From Nitrospina sp. (GTDB taxonomy: Bacteria > Nitrospinota > Nitrospinia > Nitrospinales > VA-1): a stretch of DNA of 64,000 nucleotides. The stretch's first letter is position 1; each line of letters starts with the position of its first letter. The notes below the pieces were generated by a model. The model ran no database searches and was not told where the DNA came from. It saw nothing but the letters and a program-made list of their open reading frames with translations. Made by a program: the position numbers and the translations under genes. The DNA is taken from assembly GCA_018673915.1 (NCBI GenBank), contig JABHBK010000054.1:62001-126000 (forward strand), read 5' to 3'. Positions 54,784 through 63,735 of this stretch are shown here, one piece after another.

Positions 54784-55290
54784 GTGTCGTCTTTTACATC
54801 TAAAACATTCATCGACCGGTTGATTCGGGAAAATTTTAAATTTTTTACCGGAGTTCCCTGCTCGTTATTATCGGGTCTGATTTCATACCTGGAAGAAGTT
54901 GAGGATGCCAAATATATTCCATCAGTGAGGGAAGATTCAGCCGTGGGCCTATGTGCGGGGGCCTATCTTTCGGGGTCTCTTCCTGTGCTGCTGATGCAGA
55001 ACTCCGGGCTGGGATATTGTCTTAACGCATTTACTTCACTGAATCTGATTTACCGAATTCCCGTGTTGGTCATTATGAGCTGGCGGGGCCAAGGGGGAAA
55101 AGATGCTCCCGAACACATCATCATGGGAGATATCAGCCAGAAGCTTCTGGAAACTGCCGGTATGGATTATGCCGTCTTAAAGCCGGAAAATTGCGATCAG
55201 GTTCTCGAAACCGCCCTGAAAAAAATTAATGAGGAGAAACTTCCTTATACGCTTCTTATTGAGAAAGGTTTATTTGATGAGAGGCACTGA
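54784..55290 (+). CDS. ThDP-dependent decarboxylase, alpha (PYR-domain) subunit
   Basis: 168 residues from GTG 54784, with AGAGGAA upstream. It is the pyrimidine-binding half of a phosphonopyruvate/sulfopyruvate decarboxylase-type enzyme: FFTGVPCSLLSGLI at the N-terminus, Glu50 in VREDSAVGLCAGAYLSG as the ThDP-activating Glu, then WRGQGGKDAPEH. The substrate is phosphonopyruvate, sulfopyruvate or another 2-oxoacid; no PEP mutase or sulfolactate gene is in view. It overlaps the next gene by 14 bases. Confidence 0.85.
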   Translation: MSSFTSKTFIDRLIRENFKFFTGVPCSLLSGLISYLEEVEDAKYIPSVREDSAVGLCAGAYLSGSLPVLLMQNSGLGYCLNAFTSLNLIYRIPVLVIMSWRGQGGKDAPEHIIMGDISQKLLETAGMDYAVLKPENCDQVLETALKKINEEKLPYTLLIEKGLFDERH

Positions 55291-55840
55291 GGCTTTTCAG
55301 GAATTACTGCCTTTATTGAAAGACGAACCCGTGGTGCATGCCAATGGATTCATATGCCGAGAGTCGTTTACTTTAAAAGACCGGGAAGCAAATTTTTATA
55401 TGATTGGTTCTATGGGGCTGGCTTCTTCCATTGGGCTGGGGGTGGCTTTATGCAAACCGGACCGCAAGGTGATTGTGCTGGATGGGGATGGCAATGTCTT
55501 AATGGCTATGGGAACTCTTGCAATGATTGCCGCGCAAGCTCCTAAAAATCTTGTGCACGTTGTGATTGATAACGAAGTGTATGAGTCAACAGGAAGTCAA
55601 CGCTCGCTTTCCAACCGGGTTCCTCTTGAGCTAGTTGCTAAAAGTTCAGGTTACCGGGAGGCGTTGCGTGTCAATAGAAAAGAAGAAATCAAACCTGCGT
55701 TTGAAAAGCTGATGAATTCCGAAGGACCCAGCTTTTTGTTGATCAAGGTGGAACCCTGCTTTGATCCTAAAACTGGACGCGTGACACACACTCCAGAAGA
55801 AATCACCAACCGCTTTATGAACTCCCTCCGCCGGCCGTGA
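55277..55840 (+). CDS. ThDP-dependent decarboxylase, beta (PP-domain) subunit
   Basis: 187 residues from ATG 55277 (MRGTEAFQELLPLL); the longer frame from 55229 lies inside the alpha gene. It is the diphosphate-binding half, with GDGN (70-73) and a downstream Asn99 (VVIDNEVYESTGSQ) forming the Mg-ThDP motif. With alpha it would make an alpha2beta2-like enzyme similar to ComDE. The 3' end borders a dispersed repeat. Confidence 0.85.
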   Translation: MRGTEAFQELLPLLKDEPVVHANGFICRESFTLKDREANFYMIGSMGLASSIGLGVALCKPDRKVIVLDGDGNVLMAMGTLAMIAAQAPKNLVHVVIDNEVYESTGSQRSLSNRVPLELVAKSSGYREALRVNRKEEIKPAFEKLMNSEGPSFLLIKVEPCFDPKTGRVTHTPEEITNRFMNSLRRP

Positions 55841-55850
55841 GATTCTTCCC

Positions 55851-55975
55851 TCGTGCCCCGAAGGGGTAAAAGAGTTATCTCGGCTTGTTATATTTCTTCA
55901 TTAGCCTTCATGCCCTTAAAGGGTACAACGAGCCCTTGCCCAGTTGCATTCCCTGCTAAGGGAGTTAGGCCAGAA
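55851..55975. repeat. Dispersed repeat (copy 15), compound
   Basis: TCGTGCCCCGAAGGGGTAAA, CTCGGCTTGTTATATTTCTTCATTAG (inverted copy of the ATGAAGGCTAATGAAGG module, about 55887-55925), then ACGAGCCCTTGCCC and CATTCCCTGCTAAGGGAGTT (hairpin). It lies between the convergent ThDP beta gene and the small motility-like gene. It combines both module types in one element. Confidence 0.8.
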
Positions 55976-56210
55976 GATCTATCGCGCTACCTGCTCCTGA
56001 TTCAGATGCTACCGAATTACCCTCTTCACCACTCAGTTCACCCGTTTGATTAACAGGGGGAATAGGGCTGGATTGAGCTTCCTCCGTGGCAGTGCCTTGA
56101 GCTTCATTGGAAGCGGATGCTAAACGAGCACTTTTGCTCCCTTCGGTGGAACTTGTTTCGCTAGTTTGTTTTTGAGCTGCAGAGAAATTTCCCAGGCTTG
56201 AAACCTCCAT
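55965..56210 (-). CDS. Small Ser/Thr/Gln/Ala-rich protein
   Basis: 81 residues starting MEVSSLGNFSAAQKQTSE and ending AGSAIDLLA, compositionally biased and probably disordered. The start MEVSSL and the C-terminal DLLA recall small putative motility proteins (YjfB-like), but similarity is too short to be firm. It lies downstream of the FlaG-like gene on the same strand. The end of the gene touches a dispersed repeat. Confidence 0.45.
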   Translation of the reverse strand: MEVSSLGNFSAAQKQTSETSSTEGSKSARLASASNEAQGTATEEAQSSPIPPVNQTGELSGEEGNSVASESGAGSAIDLLA

Positions 56211-56275
56211 GATGCGACTCCTTTTTTAAGTTGTAAATTTAAGTTTAAAAATCCGTTATATTTTTCAGAAAAAAA

Positions 56276-56623
56276 TTATTCTGTAATACTGCTGATTCCA
56301 TCTCGAATGGCAACTTTCAACTGCATTTGTTCTTCAGAAGGAATAGATTTAACCACCCTTTGGGTCTTAGGGTCTATGACCTTAAGCACCACATCGTTGT
56401 CATCCGTTACCGATAACCTTCTTTGTTCGCTATTCGAAGATGTTTGTCCACCCTTGCTGGTCTGAGCCAAGGCTTTAGCTTCAGCCGACAGGTCGACAGA
56501 GTCTCCTGATGGCTTGGGAGCAGAGGCCCCGTTTGACACAGATTCAGAACTTGATGACGATGATCGCGTTTTGGGTGTTGGAGCTTTCGGATTTCCTGCT
56601 GAGTTAATTGCTTGGGTATCCAT
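56276..56623 (-). CDS. FlaG-like protein
   Basis: 115 residues from ATG 56623, with GAGGGAA upstream; the longer frame adds MRERI only. A Ser-rich disordered N-terminus (to about 65) is followed by DDNDVVLKVIDPKTQRVVKS, IPSEEQMQLKVAIRDG, the FlaG family core, in which FlaG limits filament length or aids flagellin. No fliC, fliD or other flagellar gene is near. Confidence 0.7.
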   Translation of the reverse strand: MDTQAINSAGNPKAPTPKTRSSSSSSESVSNGASAPKPSGDSVDLSAEAKALAQTSKGGQTSSNSEQRRLSVTDDNDVVLKVIDPKTQRVVKSIPSEEQMQLKVAIRDGISSITE

Positions 56624-56955
56624 GATACGTTCCCTCAACTGCTAATTAATAAGGCTGCTTAGTTAAGTAATTGAAAAATATGTATTTATTGGTTTCTCTC
56701 CTTGCGTTTTTAACTTTTTACCCAGTACACGCCTTCTTCTTAACGGTGACTTAAGAAAAATCTTTAGAAAAAAATTACAAAAAATATTTAAAAGCTTTTG
56801 ATTTGAGAGAAAGGACTGAATGTGGGATGGATAAAGGTTTGAAATATACCTCCTTAGAGGTTATGATGTCGGGCCAAAAAATATTTGAAAATTATGTGGT
56901 TCAGGGAGTTTGACTCGGATTTCAGGGTCATAGCTTCTCCGCCTGTTGCTCTGAT
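56624..56955. other. Intergenic region with a 17-bp interrupted palindrome
   Basis: About 330 AT-rich bases between the divergent FlaG-like and ABC-exporter genes. CTTAA-CGGTGAC-TTAAG lies at 56739-56755. It could be an operator for either gene. No sigma-28 promoter for the FlaG-like gene was recognised. Confidence 0.4.
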
Positions 56956-58704
56956 ATGAATGAATTTCGCAATATCCTTAAATACGCTAAGCCGTATACA
57001 AAAAGCCTGATTTTTGCATTTCTTTGTCTGGCTTTGACTTCGTTGATCAATCTGGTTTTGCCTTTGATCGTTCGCAATATGATCAATGCTGTCATCGTTT
57101 TAAAAAACAATGAGGTGTTGGATAGTTTGGCGTGGGATTTAATTATCATCATTGGTCTTCAGGCGGCATTTGCGGTCACCCATAATTATATTTTTGGTTT
57201 CGTGGGTCACAGAATGACCACAGATTTTCGCATCGAATTTTTTTCTCACATCCAATCCCTTTCTTTGCGTTTTTTCCAAGAGCGTCGGGTCGGTGAATTA
57301 TTGTCCCGCATGAATAATGATATATCAGTGATCCAGAATGCATTGGTGACCATTCCTGTAGCCTTATTGCGCCAAAGCATCACCCTGCTTGGGGCAATGG
57401 CGATTATTCTTTATCTGAACTGGAAACTGACGGGTCTGATTTTACTTATCTTGCCTCCCTTGATGATTTTTGCACGGGTATTTGGGCGGAGGTTAAAAAC
57501 AATTTCGGAAAAGCTTCAGGATCATGTGGCGCAAGCGGTGGTAGTGCTTGAGGAAGTCATGTCGTCTATCAAGATAGTGAAATCCTTCACCCGAGAGCCT
57601 TATGAGCAGAATCGTTTTCAGGAAAAAATTGAAACAGCTTTTGAAAGAGCCGTGGATAAGATCAAGATATCTTCTTTTTTCGGGCCCTTCATATTGGGGC
57701 TTACTTTTCTGGTTTCTGCATTATTGATTTGGTATGGCGGATATCAGGTCATGCAAGGGACGACCACTCCTGGCGAACTGGCGGCTTTTTTCCTATACGC
57801 TCTGATTATTGCAGGACCCATTGGAACTTTTGTCCGGTTGTATACTCAGATTCAAGAAGCTCGTGGAGCCATCCAAAGAGTTTATGAGATTCTTGATACC
57901 CAGCCAATTATTCAGAATCCTGATAATCCGGTTTTCATTGAGAATATAACGGGCCGTATCCAGTTTGAAAATGTGAGTTTTGGTTATCAGGATTCCACCC
58001 AGGTGGTCCATAACGCTAGTTTTGAGGTGCTGCCGGGTCAAACGGTTGCTCTGGTGGGGCCGAGTGGAGCTGGGAAATCCACCATCATCAAACTCCTGCA
58101 CCGTTTCTTTGATTCAGACTCCGGGGTCATTTCGCTGGATGGTCACGACATCCGCACTTTGGATCGGAAAAGTTTTCTCAGTCAGATTGCTCTGGTTCCT
58201 CAGGAGACACTTCTTTTTGGCGGAACGGTAAAGGAAAATATTCTTTATGGAAAACTCGATGCTACTGAATTGGAACTGGAAGAGGCCGCGCAAAAAGCCA
58301 ACGCGCATGAATTTATTTCGAATATGGAAAAAGGTTATGACACCGTTGTAGGTGAAAAGGGAACAAAACTTTCAGGAGGTGAAAGGCAACGGATAGCCAT
58401 TGCCCGGGCCATATTGAAGGATCCAAAAATTCTGGTTCTGGACGAAGCAACTTCTTCTCTTGATAATCGGTCGGAATCTCTCATTCAAGAAGCGTTGGAT
58501 ACGCTAATGACCCACCGAACAACTTTTATCGTGGCGCATCGGCTGAGTACGATCCATAAAGCAGATCAGATAATAGTACTGGATAAAGGTTGCATCGTTG
58601 AAACAGGCCAACACGAGGATTTAATGAACCAGAAGGGTTTGTATCACACGTTATATACAATGAAAATGCTGGACCCAACCACTCATGAAGGGTCAGGTTT
58701 GTGA
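56956..58704 (+). CDS. MsbA-type ABC exporter (permease and ATPase fused)
   Basis: 582 residues: six TM helices (about 1-310) followed by the ABC domain with Walker A GPSGAGKST, Q-loop LVPQETLLFGG, signature LSGGERQRIAIARA, Walker B ILVLDEATSS and H-loop IVAHRLST. It is a homodimeric lipid/drug/peptide exporter; MsbA-like lipid A flipping is one option but not fixed by sequence. It stands alone. Convergent with the XRE regulator downstream. Confidence 0.9.
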   Translation: MNEFRNILKYAKPYTKSLIFAFLCLALTSLINLVLPLIVRNMINAVIVLKNNEVLDSLAWDLIIIIGLQAAFAVTHNYIFGFVGHRMTTDFRIEFFSHIQSLSLRFFQERRVGELLSRMNNDISVIQNALVTIPVALLRQSITLLGAMAIILYLNWKLTGLILLILPPLMIFARVFGRRLKTISEKLQDHVAQAVVVLEEVMSSIKIVKSFTREPYEQNRFQEKIETAFERAVDKIKISSFFGPFILGLTFLVSALLIWYGGYQVMQGTTTPGELAAFFLYALIIAGPIGTFVRLYTQIQEARGAIQRVYEILDTQPIIQNPDNPVFIENITGRIQFENVSFGYQDSTQVVHNASFEVLPGQTVALVGPSGAGKSTIIKLLHRFFDSDSGVISLDGHDIRTLDRKSFLSQIALVPQETLLFGGTVKENILYGKLDATELELEEAAQKANAHEFISNMEKGYDTVVGEKGTKLSGGERQRIAIARAILKDPKILVLDEATSSLDNRSESLIQEALDTLMTHRTTFIVAHRLSTIHKADQIIVLDKGCIVETGQHEDLMNQKGLYHTLYTMKMLDPTTHEGSGL

Positions 58705-58772
58705 TTTGGCTTGAAGGGGTGGATGCTCACAAATCATAAAACAATACAAGATGGGGGATGGAGGGCGCAGGA

Positions 58773-59186
58773 TTATTCTCCCGGGTCAGCACCAATTAAA
58801 AAACCTATCAAATGTGCTTTTTTCTCTGCATCGCCGCGGTAATAGGTACGCACCAATCTCTGGATCAACTCATTTAAGTTTGGGTCTTCCCCATAAGTTT
58901 CCATAGCCTCATTGACGCAGGGTTCTTCACCACCTATGGCCTGTTGCGTCTTATTGATAGGTCCTCTTCCCGTTAGCAACCAAATAATATTGAGGTCTGT
59001 ATGCTGGTAAAGCTTTGCGATGGTATCGGCTGAAGGCAGGGATTTATTATTCTCAATATCCGACAAGGACCCCTGGGAGATTCTGATCAATTTAGCCAAC
59101 TGAAATGACTTTAGCGGCAAAGATTTTCTCCATTGCCGAAGACGAGACCCTAAGAATTTCGCTGTGCCTGATTTTTTTTCTTGCAT
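58773..59186 (-). CDS. XRE-family transcriptional regulator
   Basis: 137 residues with an HTH_XRE domain (about 12-68): SFQLAKLIRISQGSLSDIEN, SADTIAKLYQ, then LNIIWLLTGRGP, the C2/CI-like hinge. The C-terminal part has no S24 peptidase domain. A perfect 8-bp palindrome GGTATACC at 59192-59199 lies 6 bases upstream of its start and is a candidate autorepression site. Target genes unknown. Confidence 0.85.
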   Translation of the reverse strand: MQEKKSGTAKFLGSRLRQWRKSLPLKSFQLAKLIRISQGSLSDIENNKSLPSADTIAKLYQHTDLNIIWLLTGRGPINKTQQAIGGEEPCVNEAMETYGEDPNLNELIQRLVRTYYRGDAEKKAHLIGFLIGADPGE

Positions 59187-59554
59187 AATACGGTATACCT
59201 AATTATAATTGATAATGCGAGGTTGTATCCTTAATTAATCATATAGCCCAAAAATGCCTCAATAAAGTTTCAGGCAATGCCAGTTGAGGGATGCTAGAAA
59301 AGCTTTTTCTTTAAAGAAACTTTGAAATAAAAAAGAACCTGACTCCCCAAATCTTCAATGTCAAACCAGGCCTGAGAGGGAAAGCTTGCGGTCAAAACTT
59401 TAGGTAGTTTGCCCAACCTTTAAACAGTCTATACCTTTATAATTCCTTAAAATATTCTTGCCGTCAATCTTTTTTCTAATATTTTCTGATTTAAAATTTT
59501 TACATTAATGTGAGAATTTTATTTATGCTTATAAAGAAATATAGGGCGGGGGAT
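59187..59554. other. AT-rich intergenic region between XRE regulator and GT-C gene
   Basis: About 370 AT-rich bases. GGTATACC (59192-59199) sits next to the regulator start. No gene, tRNA or repeat-family member was recognised. Confidence 0.4.
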
Positions 59555-61210
59555 TTAGAAGTCCAAGGATAAAGCGGATTTTTTAGGTAAAAGGATTTGA
59601 AAAATCCCGATCATCTCATTAAAAGAATAATGTTCGACTAAGAATTTGTATAGGTATGGGGAATAACTGGAGAGTCTTCTTTCCTCCTTCCCATCGATAG
59701 CGATGTCCACATAAATCACCACTTTTGGTAGGCGATTTTTCAACAATTCTACTAATTCACGTTCTTGTTTTTCCTCAAGCATGCCCGGTAAAACCCATTC
59801 ATAAGGAGTTGGGTTTATTCGGCCAGAAAGAAAATAAAAAATAGGGTTCAACGGCAAGGCCAAAATGGCATCTCCTTTTTGGGAGTGTAAGTTTATTTTT
59901 TCAATGACCCGCTTGATCCATTTTGCCTCTGCGGGACTGGTATAGACATCTATTTTGTCGAGGGTGAGGCGAGTGGTTTCCAACTTCAATGCGCCAATGC
60001 TACCCGCATAGAAACCGTGATGTGTGTTCATCTCAATAAAAAACATGAAGGGAATGAAAATAATAAGCAGATTCAGCGGTAGCCGAGTTAAGCCGCTAAA
60101 TTTCCTCTCTGGTTTATGAAAGGACAAAACTTTTTTTCTTATTCGATACAATAAATAGCAAAGGAGAAGATAGAAAGGCGGCAAAGTTCTTAGTAGATTG
60201 TCAAATCCCGCCCGCCATATTACCAAGCCAAAGGCGCAAACGCCGAATAGTAGAATAGCGATAACCATCAAGTGGGTAATTTGGAGTGATTCTTTTTTGA
60301 GGAGGAGCTGGTAAAAAAGAAAGAGTGCCACAACTCCATAAGTAAAAATAGGAAAGTAGAACAAAGCCCATTCAAACATTTGATGGTAGCCAACTTCTTT
60401 GAGAACTGTAAAAAATGGGAAAATTTCCGGAAATGGATTTCCCCATACTTCATGGGCATCAACCACCAGTTTAAAAACCTTGGTGAAGTAGCCGTCTTGT
60501 CCCAGATAAACAGCAAACAGGAATGCAATGCTGGAGATCCCACCAGCGAGATAATAAGTCTTGGCTGGGGTGGAGGAGCTCGGAGTCACTTTTCCCGGCG
60601 AAAAGTGAAAGTCATCGCGCCAACGTTTTTGGCTCAACATTAAGGCGAGTACAACCAGGCTAATCAGAATTGAAAAAAGGGTTACTTCAAACTTGAAAAA
60701 TGCGCTTAAAATTATGCCAGCGCCAAGCCACACAAAAGACGTGAGGTTTCTCTTATCTAAAATCTTTATAAGAAAATACAGGTTTAAAACGACAAAGAAG
60801 GTGTAGAAACGGTTGTAATACATGGAAGGCGCAGAAAGCATAAACAGCGAGGAAAGTAGTGCGAATCCGGCTGGCATGATTTTTCGTCCTATAGAATAAA
60901 TCATTAATACCATAGGAGGTGTAATAAGCAGGACTCCAATGCGCAAGCTTTGAATTTCTACTCCAAACAACTTAAAGAACAGCATCCCATACCAGTATCG
61001 ACCGGGGAGGTAACCATTGGGGTTGAAATCAACAAGAGCCTCATCTCCATTAAGTGTCCTTAAGGTTCCGTTGGCATATCCTCCCTCGTCCCAGATATTC
61101 AATCCATATTTGGAAAAAAACCAAAAATAGGCGAGTAGTGCCAGATAGAGTAGGCAAACCTGGCCCCATTGTTTAGCAAGAGAGTTTTTTGTTTTGGAAG
61201 GGTTGTCCAT
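59555..61210 (-). CDS. GT-C-type membrane glycosyltransferase (ArnT/PMT-like)
   Basis: 551 residues with about ten TM helices. The first periplasmic loop holds WDEGGYANGT (DE acidic motif of the GT-39/ArnT-like fold). It probably uses a polyprenyl-phosphate sugar donor to modify a periplasmic acceptor. A hydrophilic C-terminal part (about 400-551) follows. It starts 8 bases after the nagZ stop, same strand, so both may be one operon. Confidence 0.75.
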   Translation of the reverse strand: MDNPSKTKNSLAKQWGQVCLLYLALLAYFWFFSKYGLNIWDEGGYANGTLRTLNGDEALVDFNPNGYLPGRYWYGMLFFKLFGVEIQSLRIGVLLITPPMVLMIYSIGRKIMPAGFALLSSLFMLSAPSMYYNRFYTFFVVLNLYFLIKILDKRNLTSFVWLGAGIILSAFFKFEVTLFSILISLVVLALMLSQKRWRDDFHFSPGKVTPSSSTPAKTYYLAGGISSIAFLFAVYLGQDGYFTKVFKLVVDAHEVWGNPFPEIFPFFTVLKEVGYHQMFEWALFYFPIFTYGVVALFLFYQLLLKKESLQITHLMVIAILLFGVCAFGLVIWRAGFDNLLRTLPPFYLLLCYLLYRIRKKVLSFHKPERKFSGLTRLPLNLLIIFIPFMFFIEMNTHHGFYAGSIGALKLETTRLTLDKIDVYTSPAEAKWIKRVIEKINLHSQKGDAILALPLNPIFYFLSGRINPTPYEWVLPGMLEEKQERELVELLKNRLPKVVIYVDIAIDGKEERRLSSYSPYLYKFLVEHYSFNEMIGIFQILLPKKSALSLDF

Positions 61211-61218
61211 TTTTCGAC

Positions 61219-62298
61219 TTATTCTTTTACAAACGCCTGCATTTCTTGCGCGAGACTCTGGTTTTCCTTAAGAATATTTTCAAAGTCAGAATTGAAGTCT
61301 TCAAGGATATTAAGCCGTTGCTTTACTTTGAAGATTCGGGCAAGGGATTGCTCAATGGTTGCATGAGGGATTCTTTCTGCCTCAATATCCTGGATCATGG
61401 CATCCTGAAGGGCAGTGACTTTTTCCAAATCGTGGCAAATGAGAAACAGGTCGATTCCGGCCTGGGTTCCCAATACTGGGATGGATTCCAATTTTTGATC
61501 GATGGCTTTCATTTCCAGGTCGTCAGAAATAAGGATTCCGTCAAACTGAAGGGTGTTTCTGAGTAATTCACTCATAATTGTTGGGGAGAAGGTAGCGGGT
61601 TGCTCGGAATCCCAAGCCGGATAGACGACATGTGCCGACATTATGACTTCCAGGCCTTGTTGGATAGCTTGCGCAAAAGGGATCAGCTCGGTTTTTTCAA
61701 GGGACTCCCGCGTCCGTTCCACTCGAGGCAAGGTTAAATGAGAATCCTGGGACGTATCTCCATGTCCCGGAAAGTGTTTGCCAACAGGAATAACTCCGGC
61801 TTCATAGAATCCACGAATTAGCTCGACCCCTAAACGAGCTACTTTTTCGGGGTCAGTATCCAGAGACCTTTTCCCAATGATCGGATTTGCTGGGTTGGAA
61901 TGAACGTCAAGAACCGGAGCATAATCCATATTAATACCTATCGCCCGCAATTCCTTCCCCATTCCAAGCCCGAACCGATAAGTCAGGTCATTTGAGTTGG
62001 CCTGTCCCAGGCAGGACATAGGGGGAAATTGTGTAAAGGGTGCGCCCAGTCGAGCTACCCTTCCTCCTTCCTGATCCACCGAAATGAAAAGTGGCGGAAT
62101 TTCGGGATTGTCTGCATTGAGCGATTGAAGATCATTGATTAATTGAAACAATTGATCGGGATTCCTAAAGTTGCGTTCGAAGAGAATCAAGCCACCAACG
62201 CCCTGCTGAAGGATCAATTCTTCCGTTCGGGCGTTGAGGGAGGTTCCCTCAAACCCTGACACAATCATTTGGCCGGTCTGTTGTTTCAGCGAAAGCAA
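61219..62298 (-). CDS. nagZ: Beta-N-acetylhexosaminidase, GH3 family
   Basis: Releases GlcNAc from muropeptides during peptidoglycan recycling (NagZ is cytoplasmic). 359 residues: GVGGLILFERN, SVDQEGGRVARL, KHFPGHGDTSQDSH (catalytic histidine loop) and LISDDLEMKAI (catalytic Asp). No signal peptide, agreeing with NagZ. Its divergent neighbour is the second ketosynthase. Confidence 0.92.
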   Translation of the reverse strand: MLSLKQQTGQMIVSGFEGTSLNARTEELILQQGVGGLILFERNFRNPDQLFQLINDLQSLNADNPEIPPLFISVDQEGGRVARLGAPFTQFPPMSCLGQANSNDLTYRFGLGMGKELRAIGINMDYAPVLDVHSNPANPIIGKRSLDTDPEKVARLGVELIRGFYEAGVIPVGKHFPGHGDTSQDSHLTLPRVERTRESLEKTELIPFAQAIQQGLEVIMSAHVVYPAWDSEQPATFSPTIMSELLRNTLQFDGILISDDLEMKAIDQKLESIPVLGTQAGIDLFLICHDLEKVTALQDAMIQDIEAERIPHATIEQSLARIFKVKQRLNILEDFNSDFENILKENQSLAQEMQAFVKE

Positions 62299-62484
62299 AA
62301 GGAGTCAGTGTTGGAAAGTGTTGATGAGCGGTGTGTCCGATGGCAATTTCCTGCCGCAGACCCATTCCTGTTTCTAAAAATCAAAAAGGTTTGCTGTTTT
62401 GGCGAGTGGGCATCGTTGCCCGGTTCGGCACCCGTATGTTACCATAACTTAATAACTCGATATCAACATTCAATACTTATATAT

Positions 62485-63735
62485 ATGCAACGCAGAGTGG
62501 TGATTACCGGCCTTGGTGCAGTGAGCCCGAATGGCATCGGTTTAAAAACTTTTTGGGAAAACACATGCAAGGGGATCAGTGGCATTGATCGTATTGCCAG
62601 CTTTGATCCTTCCGGCTTATCCTGCCAAATCGCAGGTGAAGTGACCCAACTTGAACCTTCCCATTATTTCTCAGCATCGGATTTAAAAAAACTGCCTCGT
62701 TCGGTCCCACTTGCTGTGGCGGCCACTCAGGAAGCTTTGGCCAATGCAGGAATTGATCTGTCGGATTTTTCGGAAGAGGATTTTGAAGGGCTGGGAGTTC
62801 TTGTGGGAAGTGGGGGCTCGGGTTTCGATTATTCAGAAAAACAATTTGAAATTTTTTTCTCTAAACAAAAGCATAAAATCAGTCCCTATGCGATTTCAAA
62901 TTCATTGGTGGGTATGCTGTCCAGCGAAATCTCCATGTATTTTGGCCTCCATGGTCGGAGTCATGTGATGTCCAATGGGTGTACCAGTTCTACCGATGCG
63001 ATGGGTTATGCTTTTAATACCATTCGCTTCGGTCAGGAAGATTGGTTCGTTTCCGGAGGAGTAGAATCCTGCGTCACCCCTGCCATGATGCAGGGATTTG
63101 AAAGAATGAAAGTCAATCCAACAAATTATAACGATTCGCCAGCGCGAGGGTCTCGCCCATTCAATCGAGATCGGGAAGGTTTTGTGCTCGCCGAAGGCTC
63201 ATGGATGGTCATTCTGGAAGAACTGGAACACGCCAAGGCACGGGGAGCGGAGATCATCGCTGAAGTTCTGGGTTACGGCACTACCTGCGATGCATTTCAT
63301 CGGGTAGCAATGATGCCGGATGGGAAACAGTCTTCCAGAGCCTTAAACCTGGCCTTGCGTGATGCGAAGGTGAATAAAGAGGATGTGGGATATATCAATT
63401 TTCACGGAACGTCTACATTGATCAATGATAAAGTCGAGACGCTTGCAGTAAAGCAGGCCTTCAATAGTCATGCCATGAACATTCCTTCCAGTTCTACAAA
63501 ATCCATGGTGGGGCATCCGCAAGGAGCATCGGGGGCACTGGGGGTAACAGTTTCGGCTTTGTCCTTAAAAAATGGGTTCATGACTCCCACTATTAATATG
63601 GAAAATCCGGACCCGGAATGCGACATGGATTATGTCTCGAATGTAGGAAGAGAAAGCAAAATAAAAGTCGCTGTCAGCAATTGTATTTCGTTCGGTTCAA
63701 AAAACTCCGCGATGGTCCTGCAAAAATATGAGTAG
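62485..63735 (+). CDS. Beta-ketoacyl-ACP synthase II type, second copy
   Basis: 416 residues from ATG 62485 (MQRRVVITGLGAVSPNGIG); the longer frame from 62269 has no KS-like residues before it. Triad: Cys166 (SNGCTSSTDA), His308 (NFHGTSTLINDK), His344 (MVGHPQGASGA). It may be a housekeeping or a specialised FabF; the sequence here (SSTDAMGYAFNTI) is unlike the cluster ketosynthase at 24679. It ends in an overlap with the next lipoprotein gene. Confidence 0.92.
   Translation: MQRRVVITGLGAVSPNGIGLKTFWENTCKGISGIDRIASFDPSGLSCQIAGEVTQLEPSHYFSASDLKKLPRSVPLAVAATQEALANAGIDLSDFSEEDFEGLGVLVGSGGSGFDYSEKQFEIFFSKQKHKISPYAISNSLVGMLSSEISMYFGLHGRSHVMSNGCTSSTDAMGYAFNTIRFGQEDWFVSGGVESCVTPAMMQGFERMKVNPTNYNDSPARGSRPFNRDREGFVLAEGSWMVILEELEHAKARGAEIIAEVLGYGTTCDAFHRVAMMPDGKQSSRALNLALRDAKVNKEDVGYINFHGTSTLINDKVETLAVKQAFNSHAMNIPSSSTKSMVGHPQGASGALGVTVSALSLKNGFMTPTINMENPDPECDMDYVSNVGRESKIKVAVSNCISFGSKNSAMVLQKYE

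Noticed and set aside
3951-55975. Repeats as a CRISPR array
   Set aside because: The repeats are dispersed one or two per intergenic gap, vary in stem sequence, and show no regular spacers or cas genes.
62269-62484. Upstream extension of the second ketosynthase
   Set aside because: The extra residues (KESVLESVDERCVRW) show no ketosynthase similarity, overlap the divergent nagZ start, and the canonical MQRRVVITGLG start lies at 62485.
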